Positions 23,842-37,313 of a stretch of 64,000 nucleotides of DNA are shown here, piece by piece (positions within the stretch are counted from its first letter, which is position 1; each line of letters starts with the position of its first letter). The translations under genes were made by a program, and so were the position numbers. Origin of the DNA: Ilex aquifolium. Taxonomy: Eukaryota > Streptophyta > Magnoliopsida > Aquifoliales > Aquifoliaceae. The stretch lies in NCBI GenBank assembly GCA_951799425.1, contig OX637399.1, positions 32,371,201-32,435,200 of the forward strand. Direction: 5' to 3'. The notes under the pieces are model-generated. The model worked only from the letters and a program-made list of their open reading frames with translations. It had not been told where the DNA came from and did no database searches.

Positions 23842-24764
23842 ACTTAACTTTTGTTAGAAATTCTAATGTTTTAGTGGATCATGGATATGTATTATTTTTT
23901 TATTTTTTTTGCTCATATGGATATTTATTATTGGATAAGCAATGTTGTAGTCTATTAACACCCCATAAAAAGAGGATAATGCTTGAACAGAGAAGGCTAC
24001 GCTGAATAAAGCCAAAAATCGCCCTTATGCTATAGAGAAAATCACACTATGACCCCTCACTTGTGGCTTTATCTCGTATTATCCTACTAATTAACATTTT
24101 TGCAAATTTGCTAGAAAGTTGTCTAATGGAAAATTTACATTTTTTTTTGTCTAAAACACATTTTACTTTTGTATTTGTGGAGTTGATTCAAGGAGTCAAG
24201 GGAACAATGTGAAAACATTAATAGTTCAAAAAAAAAATGTGAAATAAAGACCATAGTGGAATAGTCGAATATTATTTATCCTAGTTTGTAATTGGAAGTC
24301 AAAAAAATAATGTTATTTATATCTAATTTATTGATTTAATTTTGTGATTTAATCTATTAAAATCGTTGGGTTGATAATATATTTCATCCAAACTTGAGAC
24401 TTACTGCTAATTAATCTAATGATTGTGATGAAGCAAATCAATAAATTAGGTTCAAGGATCCACTAGTTATTCAAGATTTTTTTTCATCCCTCATGTTTTA
24501 TACTTCTACCTCTTAATTTTTTTAGTAATTGTTGTCTAATTTTCAATAGAAAATACCACTTGTTGTGCATATGATAATTTTGGTGGCATTGGCTGAAAAT
24601 TATACTTTGCACATTGAAAGATTTTTCGATTCTCAATTTATACTCTCAAAATTATAAAATTCTCAATATGGTTTTTGCTTTGTTGGATAGCCACTTTGCC
24701 TATGTTGTGAGTGTCCATTTGTCCTCCCGCCTCCTCTTGCTCTCTTTCCCACCAAGACATACAT
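23842..24764. other. 3' flank of copy B and upstream region of copy C
   Basis: 23850-24300 matches the 3' flank of C (28030-28390), including a stretch near 24010-24080 about calling AATCACACTATGACCCCTCA. B and C are therefore a tandem pair with a different 3' flank type from A, D and E. No other gene is seen. Confidence 0.6.
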
Positions 24765-27700
24765 ATGGAGCTTCAACATTTCAGCCATAAGCATCTATTG
24801 ATCCTCAAAGAAGTGCAAAAGGAGGATAAAGTTGACGAATTTATCTGCTATGCGTGTCAAAAAGTGATGTTAGACTCTGCATATAATTGTGGAGAGTGTT
24901 TTTATTTCTTACATAAAAGTTGTGCGGAACTCCCCCGGGAGGTTAAACACCCCACACACTCCAAGCACCTTCTAACTGTTAGTAGTATGCTCTAAGACCA
25001 ATCATATAGATGATATTTTGGAGTTGTACTACCAACATTCATTATTTACTTAAATAAAAGGGCAAGTTTATTTATCATATTTCTGCTTTATTTCATTTTA
25101 ATATACATGATATAGTCCATAGAGTATAAGTTAAGAAGATAGGTTCTCAAGGATTTGAGAAGAGGAGACATATACATCTTAGTACTTAACTCTTTAATGT
25201 TCCTAGTCATAAGATTACTATGTGGGCACTGTATAATCCGGATAGACTAGCATACACTATGCTTACTCATATTTGATATGAGGTGACTCATCCAAGTCAC
25301 TAGTGTAGGGACACTGAAGCAAGTGTATGAGTGCTTGTTAGAGAACAAGTACACTGAACATGACCGTTAACTAATGTAGGATTTTTCATATGGAGTTTTA
25401 CATACCTGTCAGTGTTAAATCCTAAAGTTATAGTTATGCAACTGATCCTTAGACTTGAAACACCATGGTTGTCTTGTGCATGAACTTCTATGCTTTAATT
25501 ATACAACATATTCATATACTAACCATGTAACTTGGATATGTATTGTTGGACATAGTTAGACATGCATGAAGACTTATGAGTGTATAAAATAGAATCTATC
25601 CTATGTGATCTTCTGGGATATGACTCAAAGAGTCCTTGGCCAATGCAGAATGACAATTAGAAAAGAGTTTCTAATTGATCATTAAGAGTCATAGTCCTAA
25701 GATCGAACACATGAGATTGAATTAGGGGTTTGACAGTAATTCCATACCCTAGTAATTCAATTGGGGCATTGTGTGATAGAAAGATTGAATTGCATGGCAA
25801 CTATAGACTGAATGAGTTCTTTACCTACTTCGTGCTATCCGAAGGTTGATCATGATATGCTGCTAGGTGTCACTCATGATTAGTAGAAGCTCGAAGAATA
25901 AAATTAATATAAATATATTAATTGTTCTTCATAAAGAGATAATTAGAAGAGTTATAATTCAAGCTAAATCAAAAAGAGTTTTAATTTGAGATGCTACTTG
26001 TAGTTAGTATCGAATGCCTACAACCGGGTATGCTTGAACCTATAGGGTCACACACAATAGAATTGATTAGAAACTAAAGGATAAAAGAGAGACAACCAAT
26101 TAAGAGTTAATTGGGGTAAAAACCTAATTAAGAGTTAATTAGGGACTTTATTACAATTAATGTTAATAAAGGGGTTATATGTAATTATGAGATAATTGCA
26201 ACTTGACCCAAATTAGGATTAGAGTCTTTAAAGCTCTATAAATACCTTTATGTAGGAGGTGGATATACACGATATAACAACTCTCTTGCTAGCACAAGAA
26301 GAACCACCCCTCATTGTCTCTCTCTACTAGTTTATCAAAGGTTGATGTAGATCCTTCTAGTTTATCAATTCGTGTGGATATCGATAGAGGCCAAACAATT
26401 GCGAGGCTTGGGGTAAAGATCAAATTCAGATTTAAAGGATCAAAGTTGTTTGAGAAAGCTTGAAGATCGTTCAAAGCACGCTTCAAAAGGTAACCTTTAA
26501 TCTTCACTATAGATATGAAGTTTCTCGGTTTGTATTAAACATGAATAGATTTTGGAATGGGGAATCAAATTTTTTAAATTATGCTGCGTTCTTTACATGA
26601 TTCCTTTCACTAACCCTCCATGCAAGTTCGCCTTATGGTTATGGGTATGCTAGTATGTATACATGTAATATCTGTGTAGAAAATGGAGATCGATTCAACT
26701 ATTATTGTTCTCCTTGCCAATTTAATATCTGCATATCATGTTTCATGGGGAAAAGTGTGATTACACATGAAGTTCATGAGCACCCTTTAGCCTTCATATT
26801 TAGGCCAACCTCTTTCCTTTGTGATTTTTGCCACATGGAACATAAAGACATGTCATATCTATGTTTGACTTGTCAATTCCTGATCCATAAGAATTGTCTT
26901 TCGTTACCTAAAACCATCAACCATTGGAATCACTCTCACCCTCTCACCTTCATCTACTAGTATTCTAAGTTAACCAATTTCGAGCAATATTGTGGTATTT
27001 GTAGTATCTCCATTTCCACCAAGTATTGGGCTTATTGTTGTGCCCGGTGTAGATATTTTATCCATGTGAGATGTTCAATTACGACTTCAAAGTCTTTGAT
27101 GTGAGTTTACTCATTGTGTATTGTTCAACCCAGTCACTCTTTCTACTAAAATATTTGCATTGATTTTCATGTTGTTAAGTAAATGTTTTGTTTAGAATTT
27201 TGTGGTTTCAGAGGTGGTGAAAGGGAGAATGAAGTTGATCAATTAACCGACCCTAATTTGCCCACTTACCGGTGACCAGTGGTTCCTTAGATATGGTAAT
27301 TAGATATTTTGATAAACTTACCAATCTTGAAGATACTGAGTGAGAGGCAAAGCTCATCCAGTGGAGCCATGAGCATCCATTAATCTTTTTTAATGTGCGA
27401 AAAGACGATGATATCAAGGATGAGATTATATTATGTGATGGTTGTGTGTAATCTATATCATTTCAGTTTTACAATTGTGGTAAATGCAACTATTTTCTCC
27501 ATTTAAGCTGCTTCAACTTACGAGTAGGAGAATTGCACTACCCAATTCACCATAAACACCCAATGGAACTTTGTAATGGTAGTAAATTCTGCTAGGTCTT
27601 TTGGTGCAGTGCTTGCTACACATACACCAATGGATTCTTCTATGAGTGTAAAAAATGTGAATTCTTCCTTGATGTCAAATGTGCTTTCCTACCTGCTAGG

Positions 27701-28027
27701 ATTGGACATCAAGCTCACAAGCATCCATTGAAACAATTGAAAAGTTCGAAACCTGTATATCACTGCAAAGCAAGTGGTTTGGAGTTCTCTACAAACGGAT
27801 TTAAATGTGGCGATTGCAAGTTCAAAATATCTCACACCAGTGCTCTACTCCCATGTACCATCAGGCATAATGGGACAGACATCTCCTCACCCAATTCTAT
27901 CATACATTTACTGACCATCTCAGTAAGTTTCATTGTGAAATATGTGAAGAAAAAACAAACCCCAACTATTTAAAGTGAAGAGTGTAATTATACAATGTGC
28001 TTACAATGTATATTACGATTATTTTGA
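24765..28027 (+). pseudogene. DC1-domain gene copy C, disrupted
   Basis: The gene starts at 24765 ([12 protein letters not shown]) and reads 70 codons of exon 1 to the insertion of a solo LTR at 24977-26609. Exon 1 resumes at 26615 and ends at 27100, with an in-frame stop near 26958 (TAG in place of a sense codon in the fourth repeat). The 111-bp intron, 27101-27211, keeps GT-AG. Exon 2 (27212-28027) has several stops (for example TAA near 27449 and TAG near 27593) and lacks about 170 bp near its 3' end, where repeats 8-9 should be. The residual repeats still show CxxC and HxxC motifs. It was a gene of the same design as A, B, D and E and is now dead. Confidence 0.9.
24972..26614. mobile_element. 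Solo LTR inside exon 1 of DC1 copy C
   Basis: The insert 24977-26609 (1633 bp) begins TG and ends CA and is flanked by the 5-bp direct repeat CTAAC at 24972-24976 and 26610-26614. The DC1 reading frame is interrupted exactly there. A TATA-like word (CTATAAATACC) near 26236 fits an LTR promoter for the plus orientation. No internal domains are seen, so it is best read as a solo LTR of a long-LTR element, family not identified. The length and missing partner suggest an older insertion that was reduced by LTR-LTR recombination. Confidence 0.75.
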
Positions 28028-29357
28028 CTCAAGTTTTGTTAGAAATTCTGATGATTGAGTGGATCATTGAAATGTATTATTGGTTAAGCAATGTTGTAGT
28101 CCACTGACACTCCCATAAAAAGAGGATAATGCTTGAACAGAGAAGACCACACCGAATAAAACCAAAAATGAGCCTTATGTTATAGAGAAAATCACACTAT
28201 GACCCCTCACTTGTGGCTCTATCTCGCGTTGTCCTACTAATTAACATTTTTTACAAATTTGCCAGAGTTATCTAATGGCAAATTTAGATTTTTTTTTTTG
28301 TCTAAAACATAACTTACTTTTGTGTTTGAGGAGATGATTCAAGCAGTTAAGGGGACAATGAGAAAACGTCAATATCTTTTCTTGTTAGGAACGAAAATGC
28401 ATGGTTTCAACCATAATCCTTTATTAGGCGCTTGAGTAACACACATAAATTGTTCATAAATCATGCACATCATGTAAGCACGAATTTTGTTACGAGAATC
28501 AAACTAGAGCTTTCTCCATATTAAATATCATTTTTTCTTATGAGAAGACAGCAAAACGAGATATGTTGAAAAATTAGCCTTGATCCTGGATGATATTAAG
28601 GATGCCATCTTCATATAGTTTGAAAAAATTCAAGACATTTGTATTTTTACAGCCAGATATGAGTGTAGATTGGTTGTTCTTTTGAATGTTTCATCTTCAG
28701 GGCTCCTCCACGAACACGATGTTGGAACAGCAACAAAAATGACACCATTTTGTAAGTGGTACGATATCGTTTTGTTGCCATTGGTGGAACAACCACCACT
28801 ACAGTACAACAGATGAGTTGTTCCCTTAAATATAGTGAAGGGTAATTCTCAATGGCCCACCCTTGAGAAGATTGTTGTGGAGCTGTGGACCTTTCCGCCC
28901 TTTCAATCTAGTTGGTGAATCTATTTGGCCTTATAGAGCAAGCCCAGCTATCTCCATTAGAGTCGGAGTTCAGACAGACTAATGTGTTATGGGCTTCACT
29001 TAAGATAGAGGAGCCCAATAACTAGCTTTCTTCTAGATGGAGTGCCTTGGGTCTGAATCCTCTTGCCGACGTAGATATTAACATCTAGATGTCACTTTCT
29101 TTGTCTACCAGAATATCAAATTAGCAATACAGGCGAATATTAGCAGCCTCTGCAACATGGACACTCCCAAGAAAGTAACATATTTGGACACGTGTTCAAC
29201 ATTTCTTTGTTGACTTGTTGGACACTTTTTTAGACCGCATTTATTATTTAACAATGAACAAGTGTGAATATGTATAATAAAACTTAAAAATTTGACTAAT
29301 AAATATATGATATTATGAGTAATCGAAAAAATGTTTGGTTTTTGTGAATACTTGCAG
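28028..29357. other. Gene-free stretch between copy C and the PLPHP fragment
   Basis: The first 360 bp match the 3' flank of B. Beyond 28390 I recognise nothing. A short inverted pair occurs near 28730-28790 (ACACCATTTTGTAAGTGG and the words around GGTGGAACAACCACC). Confidence 0.4.
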
Positions 29358-29424
29358 CTTCCTGAGGACATTGAGTGGCATTTTATTGGGCATTTGCAGA
29401 GCAATAAAGTGAAATCACTTCTGG
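29358..29424 (+). pseudogene. Exon fragment of a pyridoxal-phosphate homeostasis (YggS/PROSC) gene
   Basis: After a splice-like CTTGCAG the frame reads LPEDIEWHFIGHLQSNKVK and then SLL, followed by a GT donor in phase 1. This is the strongly conserved HFIGxLQxNK region of the YggS/PROSC family (PLP-binding proteins that regulate free vitamin B6). The next exon of the gene is at 38255-38301. No upstream exon with the PLP-lysine region was found, so this is a fragment, possibly moved by a Helitron. Confidence 0.75.
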
Positions 29425-29787
29425 GTATGATTCAATTAGGTTCTTTTGTATAATTCACTTCTGATTCTATTGACAAGTCCTGATGTGGTCTTATAGGTCT
29501 CATTTTGCAAATTATTGCCTTTAATTCGTAATTTAGCCCTATTATTATTATTATAGAACTCGTAAATTAGCCTCCAAAGTTGTTCTGAAATTCTTCATGT
29601 TATTTCTCTTAGTCAGGAAGTACTTATTGAATGTTCTCCAGTGAATCTTGTATTATCTTACTGGACTCCTGACCTCTGAATTCTTCTGAAGTCCTAAAGT
29701 ATGCATTCTGAGTGTCTCAGTGTGTTGGGGTAGATGGGTGTGCGGGCAGAATGCTATGCAAAATTCTCCTTTGGTCTTGATGATTGT

Positions 29788-30691
29788 TGATGGTGTAAAC
29801 CTGCGCGTATGAGCTATGAGACTGGATTATTTGGTCGTACTGATGGGAGATGCGAACGTGGTGCTATATCAATAGTCACAAGGGTGATTAATGAGCAATC
29901 AATGGTAAATAAATGGCAAAACAATAGTAAAGAGATCAACACAAGAGATTTATAGTGGTTCGGTCTCGGATGACCTACGTCCACTCTTCGAACGGCGACG
30001 GTGGCCTGGATGTTTTATTGATCAATCATGGTGGTACTCCGGAGAGTTTTACAATGCTTGAGAGGGAGAGAGAGAGAGAGAGAGAAACAAACACTCAATA
30101 GGAAGCTCACAACTTACACTCTCAATCTCTAGAAATCTTTTCTGATGTGGCAGATCAGTCTAAACTGCAACCACAGAGCATACTAGGAATTTCAAGAGAA
30201 CTCTCTCTCAAACTCACTCTTAGAAGCTTTGCTTCTTTCTTGATGCTAGAACACCCAAATGGGTGGTCTATTCATAGTAGTAGGGAATCAATCCTAGCCG
30301 TACAACGTGAATCAATCCAAACCACACAAATTAAATAATACCTATCTAACATTCAAATCTAACATTCTAATACTTATCTAACATTCAAATTCTTATCTAA
30401 CATTCTCTAGAATTTTCTCTTTAGTGGGCTTGGGCTTGGGTAATGGATTGGACTCTTCTTTGGGCTTTCTTAACTTATTTGAATTGGATTGGTTCTACTT
30501 CCTTTATAATGGTATCCGGTGTCATCTTGATGTCCCCTTGGTACTGCTTATCTCGTGTCCTTAGCTGGGAGTTTTAATACCGGCTGGCAGAGCTCAGTCC
30601 CTGGCTGGATGAGCTCTGCTTCTTTTCCCGGAACTCCTGAGCTGAGCTCTCTTTCTAAGCTCGTGTCTAGGGTGTATTTTGGGTATCATCA
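29788..30691 (-). repeat. Left LTR (3' LTR of the Tat element)
   Basis: 904 bp, matching 37314-38213 almost base for base. It starts TGATGGTGTAAACC and ends GGGTATCATCA. It contains a (GA)n run near 30064-30086 that differs in length between the LTRs. A polypurine tract (minus strand GGGCTGGGGGGCAAC) abuts it at 30692-30706. Confidence 0.95.
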
Positions 30692-31356
30692 GTTGCCCCC
30701 CAGCCCTTGGCTCAAGCGAGCTTGGGCAGGGGCTGAGCTGTCTTAAACCGAGCTAGAACCAGACTAGAGCTGTTTTTAAACCGAGCTAGAATCAGACTGG
30801 ACTTGTGCAGAGGTACTGCCTTTTTGACGGTTTCCTGGCAATCATGGCCTCCTCGATTCTCGCGCATGTTTCAGCCCACGTCCCTTCAAGTCATAAATGT
30901 TCAAACGATTAACAAACCCCTCTTTCTTACTCTGTTCATCTTCCTTACTGCTCCTCTTCTCTATCTTTCTTGCGATTTCAGATCATCGTGCTCGAATCTC
31001 TCTGGTTTCTTGCTTAAAATCGAATTCCCGGATCTCGTTTTGAAGGCTCGCAACGCCTCCTTCTTCCGATTTTGTTCCCGGTTCCTGTTTGCCACTATTC
31101 CTGAGTTAGGTACGTCCTTTGCGTTCAGAACACGACCGCGGATAGAAGCAGAAGTTCGTGTTTGGCACTGAACTTAGTCCCCACCTGGTCCCAGAGATCT
31201 GACCTCAAACGTTGATGGAAAGTAGAAAATCATGTTGGTACTGACCCTACATCCCTTCTGACTTCGTAGGTGTTTCTCTGCTATTCTGAACATATTTGAG
31301 TGGGTAGGTGGTGTACAAGGACTGTTGGTGTCTCCAAGAAGAGGCCAGTCTTAAAA

Positions 31357-31700
31357 TTTTCGAGCCTAAAAGCTTGTATGAGCCGAAGAGCTCGTCTTAT
31401 CGCATATTTATGAGCTGAAGAGCTCATCTTTCATTTATAAGCTTTGAAGTTTATCGTATATTTATGAGCTGAAGAGCTCATCTTTCATTTATAAGCTTTG
31501 AAGCTTATCGTATAGTTATGAGCTGAAGAGCTCATCTTTCATTTATAAGCTTTGAAGCTTATCGTATAGTTATGAGCTGAAGAGCTCATCTTTCATTTAT
31601 AAGCTTTGAAGCTTATCGTATAATTATGAGCTGAAGAGCTCATCTTTCATTTATAAGCTTTGAAGCTTATCGTATATTTATGAGCTGAAGAGCTCTTGCC
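31357..31700. repeat. 54-bp tandem repeats in the spacer of the Tat element
   Basis: Starts at 31411, 31465, 31519, 31573, 31627 and 31681 give an exact 54-bp period, with a diverged partial unit before. Each unit carries two short dyads, TGAGCT-GAAG-AGCTCA and ATAAGCTT-TG-AAGCTTAT, so the array could form a row of hairpins. Confidence 0.9.
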
Positions 31701-31779
31701 TTTACTTTGGAAGTCTTTGAAAGGTGAATAAAAGATTTACTCCTTCTTATTTAAAAAATAGCCCTATTACAAGTAACAC

Positions 31780-34700
31780 TTACTGAAAAAACTTCTTAAG
31801 GTGCTCGGCATTCCATGAGTGAGGTAGGACCTTTCCTTCCTCTGTTTGCAATTCGTAATTCCCCTGTCTGATTACCCTTGACACGACATAGGGCCCTTCC
31901 CAGTTAGGTCCCAATTTTCCATGCGTGGGATCCTTTCTTGCAAGCAGAAGTTTCCTAAGCACCAAGTCTCCAGCCTTGAAGCTTCGATGCCTTACCTTCC
32001 TGTCGTAATACCTTGCAGTTTTTCTTTGGTAACTGCGGACACGATGCAGGGCTCTGTCCCTTTTTTCATCCAAGAGATCGAGGTTTAACAGGAGAGATTC
32101 ATCATTGTGCTCGGCATCTGTAAATTCCACCCTTGGTGATTGGAGCCCTATCTCCACAGGAGCTACTGCCTCGGTTCCATAGGCCAGAGCAAAGAGGTTT
32201 CCTGAGTTGCAGATCTGACGGTGGTCCGGTAAGCCCACAATACCTCAGGGATGTATTCCACCCATTTGCCTTTCAGGTTTTCCAGTTTGGTCTTCAGGGC
32301 TGACTTTATGGTTCTGATTGTGACCTCTGCCTGCCCATTGGATTGGGGATGTGCAGGGGCTGAGAAATAGTTCTTGATGCCAAGCTCGGTACAAAAGCTT
32401 CTGAATTTTGAATTGTCGAACTGCTTCCCGTTGTCAGACACGAGTGCTCTGGGAACTCCAAACCTGCAAACTATCGATTTCCACACAAAGTTTTGAACCT
32501 TTTGCTCAGTGATCGTGGCCAAGGGCTCGACCTCTGCCCACTTGGTGAAGTAATCCACCCCTATGATGGCAAACTTGCATTGCCCCACACCAGTGGGGAG
32601 GGGTCCAAGAATGTCCAAACCCCACTGATGAAAAGGCCATGGGCTAACCACCGAGGTCAGGAACTCGGGCGGACAATGGGAAACATTGGCGTGCTCTTGG
32701 CAAGTCTTGCATTTTTTTACTAAATTGGTGGCATCTTTGAGCATGGTGGGCCAGTAATATCCTTGTCTCAGTACTTTTCCAGCCAAAGCCCGGGCTCCTA
32801 TGTGATTGCCACATATTCCTTCGTGGACTTCTCTGAGTATATAGTTAGCATCCTCATCCCCCACGCATTTTAGGAGAGGCGTTGAGAATCCCCGTTTGTA
32901 CAGATTTCCTTGTAGCAAAGAAAATCTATCTGACCTGGTCCTCAGCTTAGATGCCTCCTTTGCATCACTTGGCAGCGCCCCATTCTGCAGGTACCCAATG
33001 ATGGGGTCCATCCAGCTCGGTTGTGCCTCGATCGGCAAAATGTCCTCTCCCTTGATATTTATTGAAGGCTCTGGAAGGTGTTCCACTGGTATTAGCCTAT
33101 CCAGACCTTCCTGTGGGGCGGTTGCCAACCTCGCTAGAGCATCGGCTCGTGAATTCTCTGCTCTGGGCACGTGCCTGACCTTGACCTGCACAAACTTTTT
33201 CATTAGTTCCTGTACCTTTCTGAGGTAAAGGACCATCTTTTCGCCTCTTGCTTCGTAAGACTCCTCTATCTGTTTTACTACCAGCTGAGAATCACTGCAG
33301 ATCTCGAGCTGCTCTGCTTCCATAGAATGGGCAAGATTGAACCCAGCGATGACTGCTTCATATTCTGCTTCGTTATTTGAAGTCTTGAACCCAAATCTAA
33401 GGGCATACTCGACATCTATTCCTTCTGGGGAAGTTAAGATTATTCCTGCCCCGCTTCCCTGAGCATTAGCAGCTCCATCTACTGATAGCCTCCATACGGG
33501 GAGGTCTGGTATTAAATATGTGGTCTCCATAGGCGTTACCGCTGTAAACTCTGCAATAAAATCTGCCAAAATTTGCCCTTTGATGGCAGTTCTTGGCTTA
33601 TACCTGATATCAAACTCACTGAGCTCTATGGCCCATTTAACCAACCTTCCCGAGGATTCGGGCTTATGCAGCACTTGCTTCATTGGCTGACCTGTTGGGA
33701 CCTCGATTGTATGGGCTTGGAAATAAGGCCTAAGCCGTCTAGCTGTCGTAACCAGGGCTAGAACGAGTTTTTCCATCTTTGGATATCTTTCTTCTGCCCC
33801 CCTCAGAGCTCTGCTACAGTAATAGACCGGCTGCTGAGCTCTGTCTTGTTCTCTTACCAGCGCTGCGCTTGTTGAGAAGTCTGAAACTGCTAAGTAAAGA
33901 GTAAGGACTTCCCCTTCTAGAGGACTAACCAGAACAGGCGGAGTGCTCATATATCTTTTCAGTGCTTCGAAGGCTTCTTCACACTTGGCATCCCACTGGA
34001 ACGCCTTTTTCAATATCTGAAAGAACGGCTGGCATTTATCACTTGACCTGGACACGAAACGGCTCAAGGCTGCTATCCTGCCTGTCAAGCGTTGCACTTC
34101 CCTTGTGTTGGATGGTGATTGCATTTCCACCATTGCCCTAACCTTCTCTGGGTTCGCTTCAATTCCTCTGCTGCTAACTATGAAACCTAAGAATTTTCCC
34201 GCCGAGACCCCAAACGCGCATTTCGCTGGGTTGAGCTTCATTTTGTATTCCTTTAGGATTCGGAATGATTCAGCTAAGTGCTCGATGTGGAGCTCTGCTT
34301 TTAATGATTTTACCAGCATATCGTCGATGTAAACTTTCATGGATGATCCTATCTGCTTTTGGAACATCCTATTGACCAACCGTTGGTAAGTGGCTCCAGC
34401 GTTTTTCAACCCGAAGGGCATGACCTGATAACAGTATGTTCCTTGTTCAGTTACAAAGGAGGTCTTCTCCTGGTCGCTGGGTTCCATCCTGATCTGGTTG
34501 TACCCTGAAAAGGCATCCATGAAGCTAAGGAGTTCATGTCCGGCTGTTGCGTCTACTATTAGGTCGATCCGAGGCAGAGGAAAACTATCCTTGGGACAAG
34601 CTCGGTTGAGATCAGTGAAGTCGATGCATAATCGCCATTTGCCGTTGGTTTTTTTCACGAGGACCACATTCGCCAACCAAGTAGGGTAATCGACCTCCCT

Positions 34701-37250
34701 GATGGCCTTGGCATGGATGAGTTTGCTGACCTCTTCATTAATTGTCCTTTGTCTCTCCGAGGCAAAACTTCTCCTCTTCTGCTTGACGGGCTTGCATGCT
34801 GGGTTTACACTCAGTCTATGGGTAATAACTGAAGGGTCAATTCCTTCCATGTCTTCCTGTCTCCACGCAAACACTCCTATGTTCTCTTTTAGGAACCGGA
34901 TGAGGAGTCCTTTGAGCTCAGCATTTAGTCTGGAACCCACATACACAAGGTGTTCTGGTTCCCCATCAAGTTGTACTGGCTCCAGCTCTTCCGAGGGCAT
35001 TGGTCTCGTTTCTAGCTCATCTCTCATGTCAAGTTCATCCAGTTGGATGTTCTCAACCTCTTTCCTTTTTACAGATGCCATGTAACATTCTCTTGCTACA
35101 CGCTGGTCTCCTCGGACCACTCCTATTCCGCTATCTGTAAGGAATTTCACGACTAAGTGATAGACAGATGGGATCGCCTTGATAGAGTTAAGGGATGGCC
35201 TTCCAAGCAAGATGTTGTATGCCGAGGATGCATCGACCATTAGGAATTTTACGGTGGTAGTGGCCTGGTAAGGTGGGTCCCCCAGGGTGAGCACGAGCTG
35301 AATTGAGCCTAAGGGGAGCACATTTTCCCCAGAGAATCCCAACAAGTGGGTGCTTACTGGCTCAAGTCTCTCCCTTCCTATATCCATCTTGTCAAACGCG
35401 GGTGCGAAAATGATATCCGCCGAGCTCCCATTGTCGATTAGGATCCGATGAACGGTTCTATTAGCCACCACAGCTCGCACCACCAATGGGTCATCATGAG
35501 GGTACTGGCACCACTCTAAATCTGCGTCTGAAAAAGTGATAGTTGTATCCAAGCGTGGTACTTTGGATACAACGTGCACTTCGAGAGCTTCTTCGGCTCT
35601 GATCCGGCGGAGGTGTGCCTTCCTGGCTGAGCTAGATTCTCCACCTCCCGCGAACCCTCCAGATATTACTCTGATCTCACCCAGAGGCTGCTGATGTGGC
35701 ACAGGTGCCTGCTGCTGAGGCGGTGGAGGTGGAAGAGCTCGATTCTGGTTGTCATGGGCTACGAAACGGCGCAGCTGACCTCGCTGGATCAAGAACTCAA
35801 TCTCTTTTTTTAACTGAATACAGTCATCAGTGTGGTGACCATGATCTCGGTGGTAATCACAGTACTTAGTGGAGTCTCTTTTGGCTGGATCCGCCTTCAT
35901 CCGGGGTGGCCATCGTAAGAACTTCTCGTTTTGGACCTCATATAGAACCTGCGACACAGCGGCAGTGAGTGGGGTGAATCGTTGAGGTCCATATCTGGGC
36001 TGTAGTTCAGGCTGCATGGGGCCCAGGTGATATCTGACATTTCCTCTTCTCTTTGGCAAACGATCCCTATCCCTTCTGGGGGATCTTTCTTGCCCTCTTT
36101 CCTTCTTGGGACTTCGGTCCCTTCTTTTCTCTTCTTTCTCCTTCTCCCTTCGCGAGGACGTGCCCCCTACTTTGGAGAGAAGTGCCTCTTCACCATTAAT
36201 GTACTTCTCTGCTTTGGCCAACACCTCGGCCATGCTTGCCTGAGGGTTCTTTGATATGGAGAACATCAGATCCTTTGACTGCACTCCCAAACCCGCAATA
36301 AAGGCAGTTATGGCAAATTTTTCATCTGGAACATCTACTTTTAGCGTCTCTGAGTTAAACCTTTGGACATAGGACCTCAGGTTTTCTTGAGGCCCCTGTT
36401 TCATGTTCAGCAGGTGGTAGCTCGGCTTTCTGTATGTCCGGGCTCCTATAAAGTGAGATACGAAAGCTATGGAGAGCTCTTTGAAGGATGGGATCGAGGC
36501 TGGTGGGAGTCTGTGAAACCAGGCTAGGGCGGAACCTTTCAATGTGATGGCGAAAGCTCTACAACGCACAGGATCCTGGTATCCATGCAGCTCCATCTGG
36601 TTCTTGTAAGTATTGAGGTGATCCACGGGATCTTTCGTTCCGTCAAAGACCTCTATTTGAGGCATTCTGAATTTTGGTGGGAGAGGGAAGTGTAGCACTC
36701 CCGTGGTGAATGGGGATTCGGTTTGTTGAACTAGGACATCCATTGTAACTGGAGCCTTGCTTTTTACAGCCTCTTTCATGTGGCTGAGCTCCTGCTGGAT
36801 GTCTTTGAAGCGTTGCTCCCAACGCTGCTCTTTCCTATCCTGCAGATAAGGGAAAAAGTCATCCCTGTCACCCTCGTTGTTCTGACTTTGTCCTTCGTCG
36901 TTATGACCATTCCTTGGGGGTATGTAAGGAGCGTGTCCCCTGGTCTGGCTGCCTTCTCCTCCTTCGCTGACCTCTCTAAGGGGGTCCCAGTGTCGTTGGT
37001 CCCTATGAGGGGGATTGTACTGGCCTTCTTGGGCTGGTCGTGCCTCCAGTGGGCGCTGTACGAGCCTTGATAGCTCTGCGTTCTCCCTTAGTAAACGCTG
37101 ATTGACGAGGCGAAGGGCCTCCATCTCGTTATTGATAGGAGAATTGTCCTCTAGGAGATTCCCGGGTTGTCTGGCGTTGGTAGCTTCTTGCTGGTCTTGC
37201 ATCCGTGGTAGGTTTGTTTGACTTCTGCTCATATTGCGTGTTGTTACCAT
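31780..37250 (-). CDS. Gag-pol coding region of the Tat element
   Basis: In order on the minus strand: a gag capsid-like region (about residues 190-300), a CxxH-type knuckle (CDYHRDHGHHTDDC), an aspartic protease site (IDNGSSADII), reverse transcriptase with YIDDMLV, a first RNase H (to ADFIAEF), a second, archaeal-type RNase H (SVDGAANAQGSGAG), an integrase zinc region (HxxxCGNHxG, then CKTCQ) and core (WGLDILGPLP), and an integrase C-terminal part. The last part is typical of Ty3/gypsy. The coding region as a whole looks nearly intact, with about one break. Open frames on the opposite strand are shadows. Confidence 0.9.
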
Positions 37251-37313
37251 CAGTCACTGAAGGATCAGTTTATTTGTAAGAAGGAACAGTCGTTCCCACA
37301 GATGGCGCCAAAC

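Noticed and set aside
30803-37070. Many plus-strand open frames
   Set aside because: They are antisense shadows of the minus-strand Tat element coding region or its spacer.
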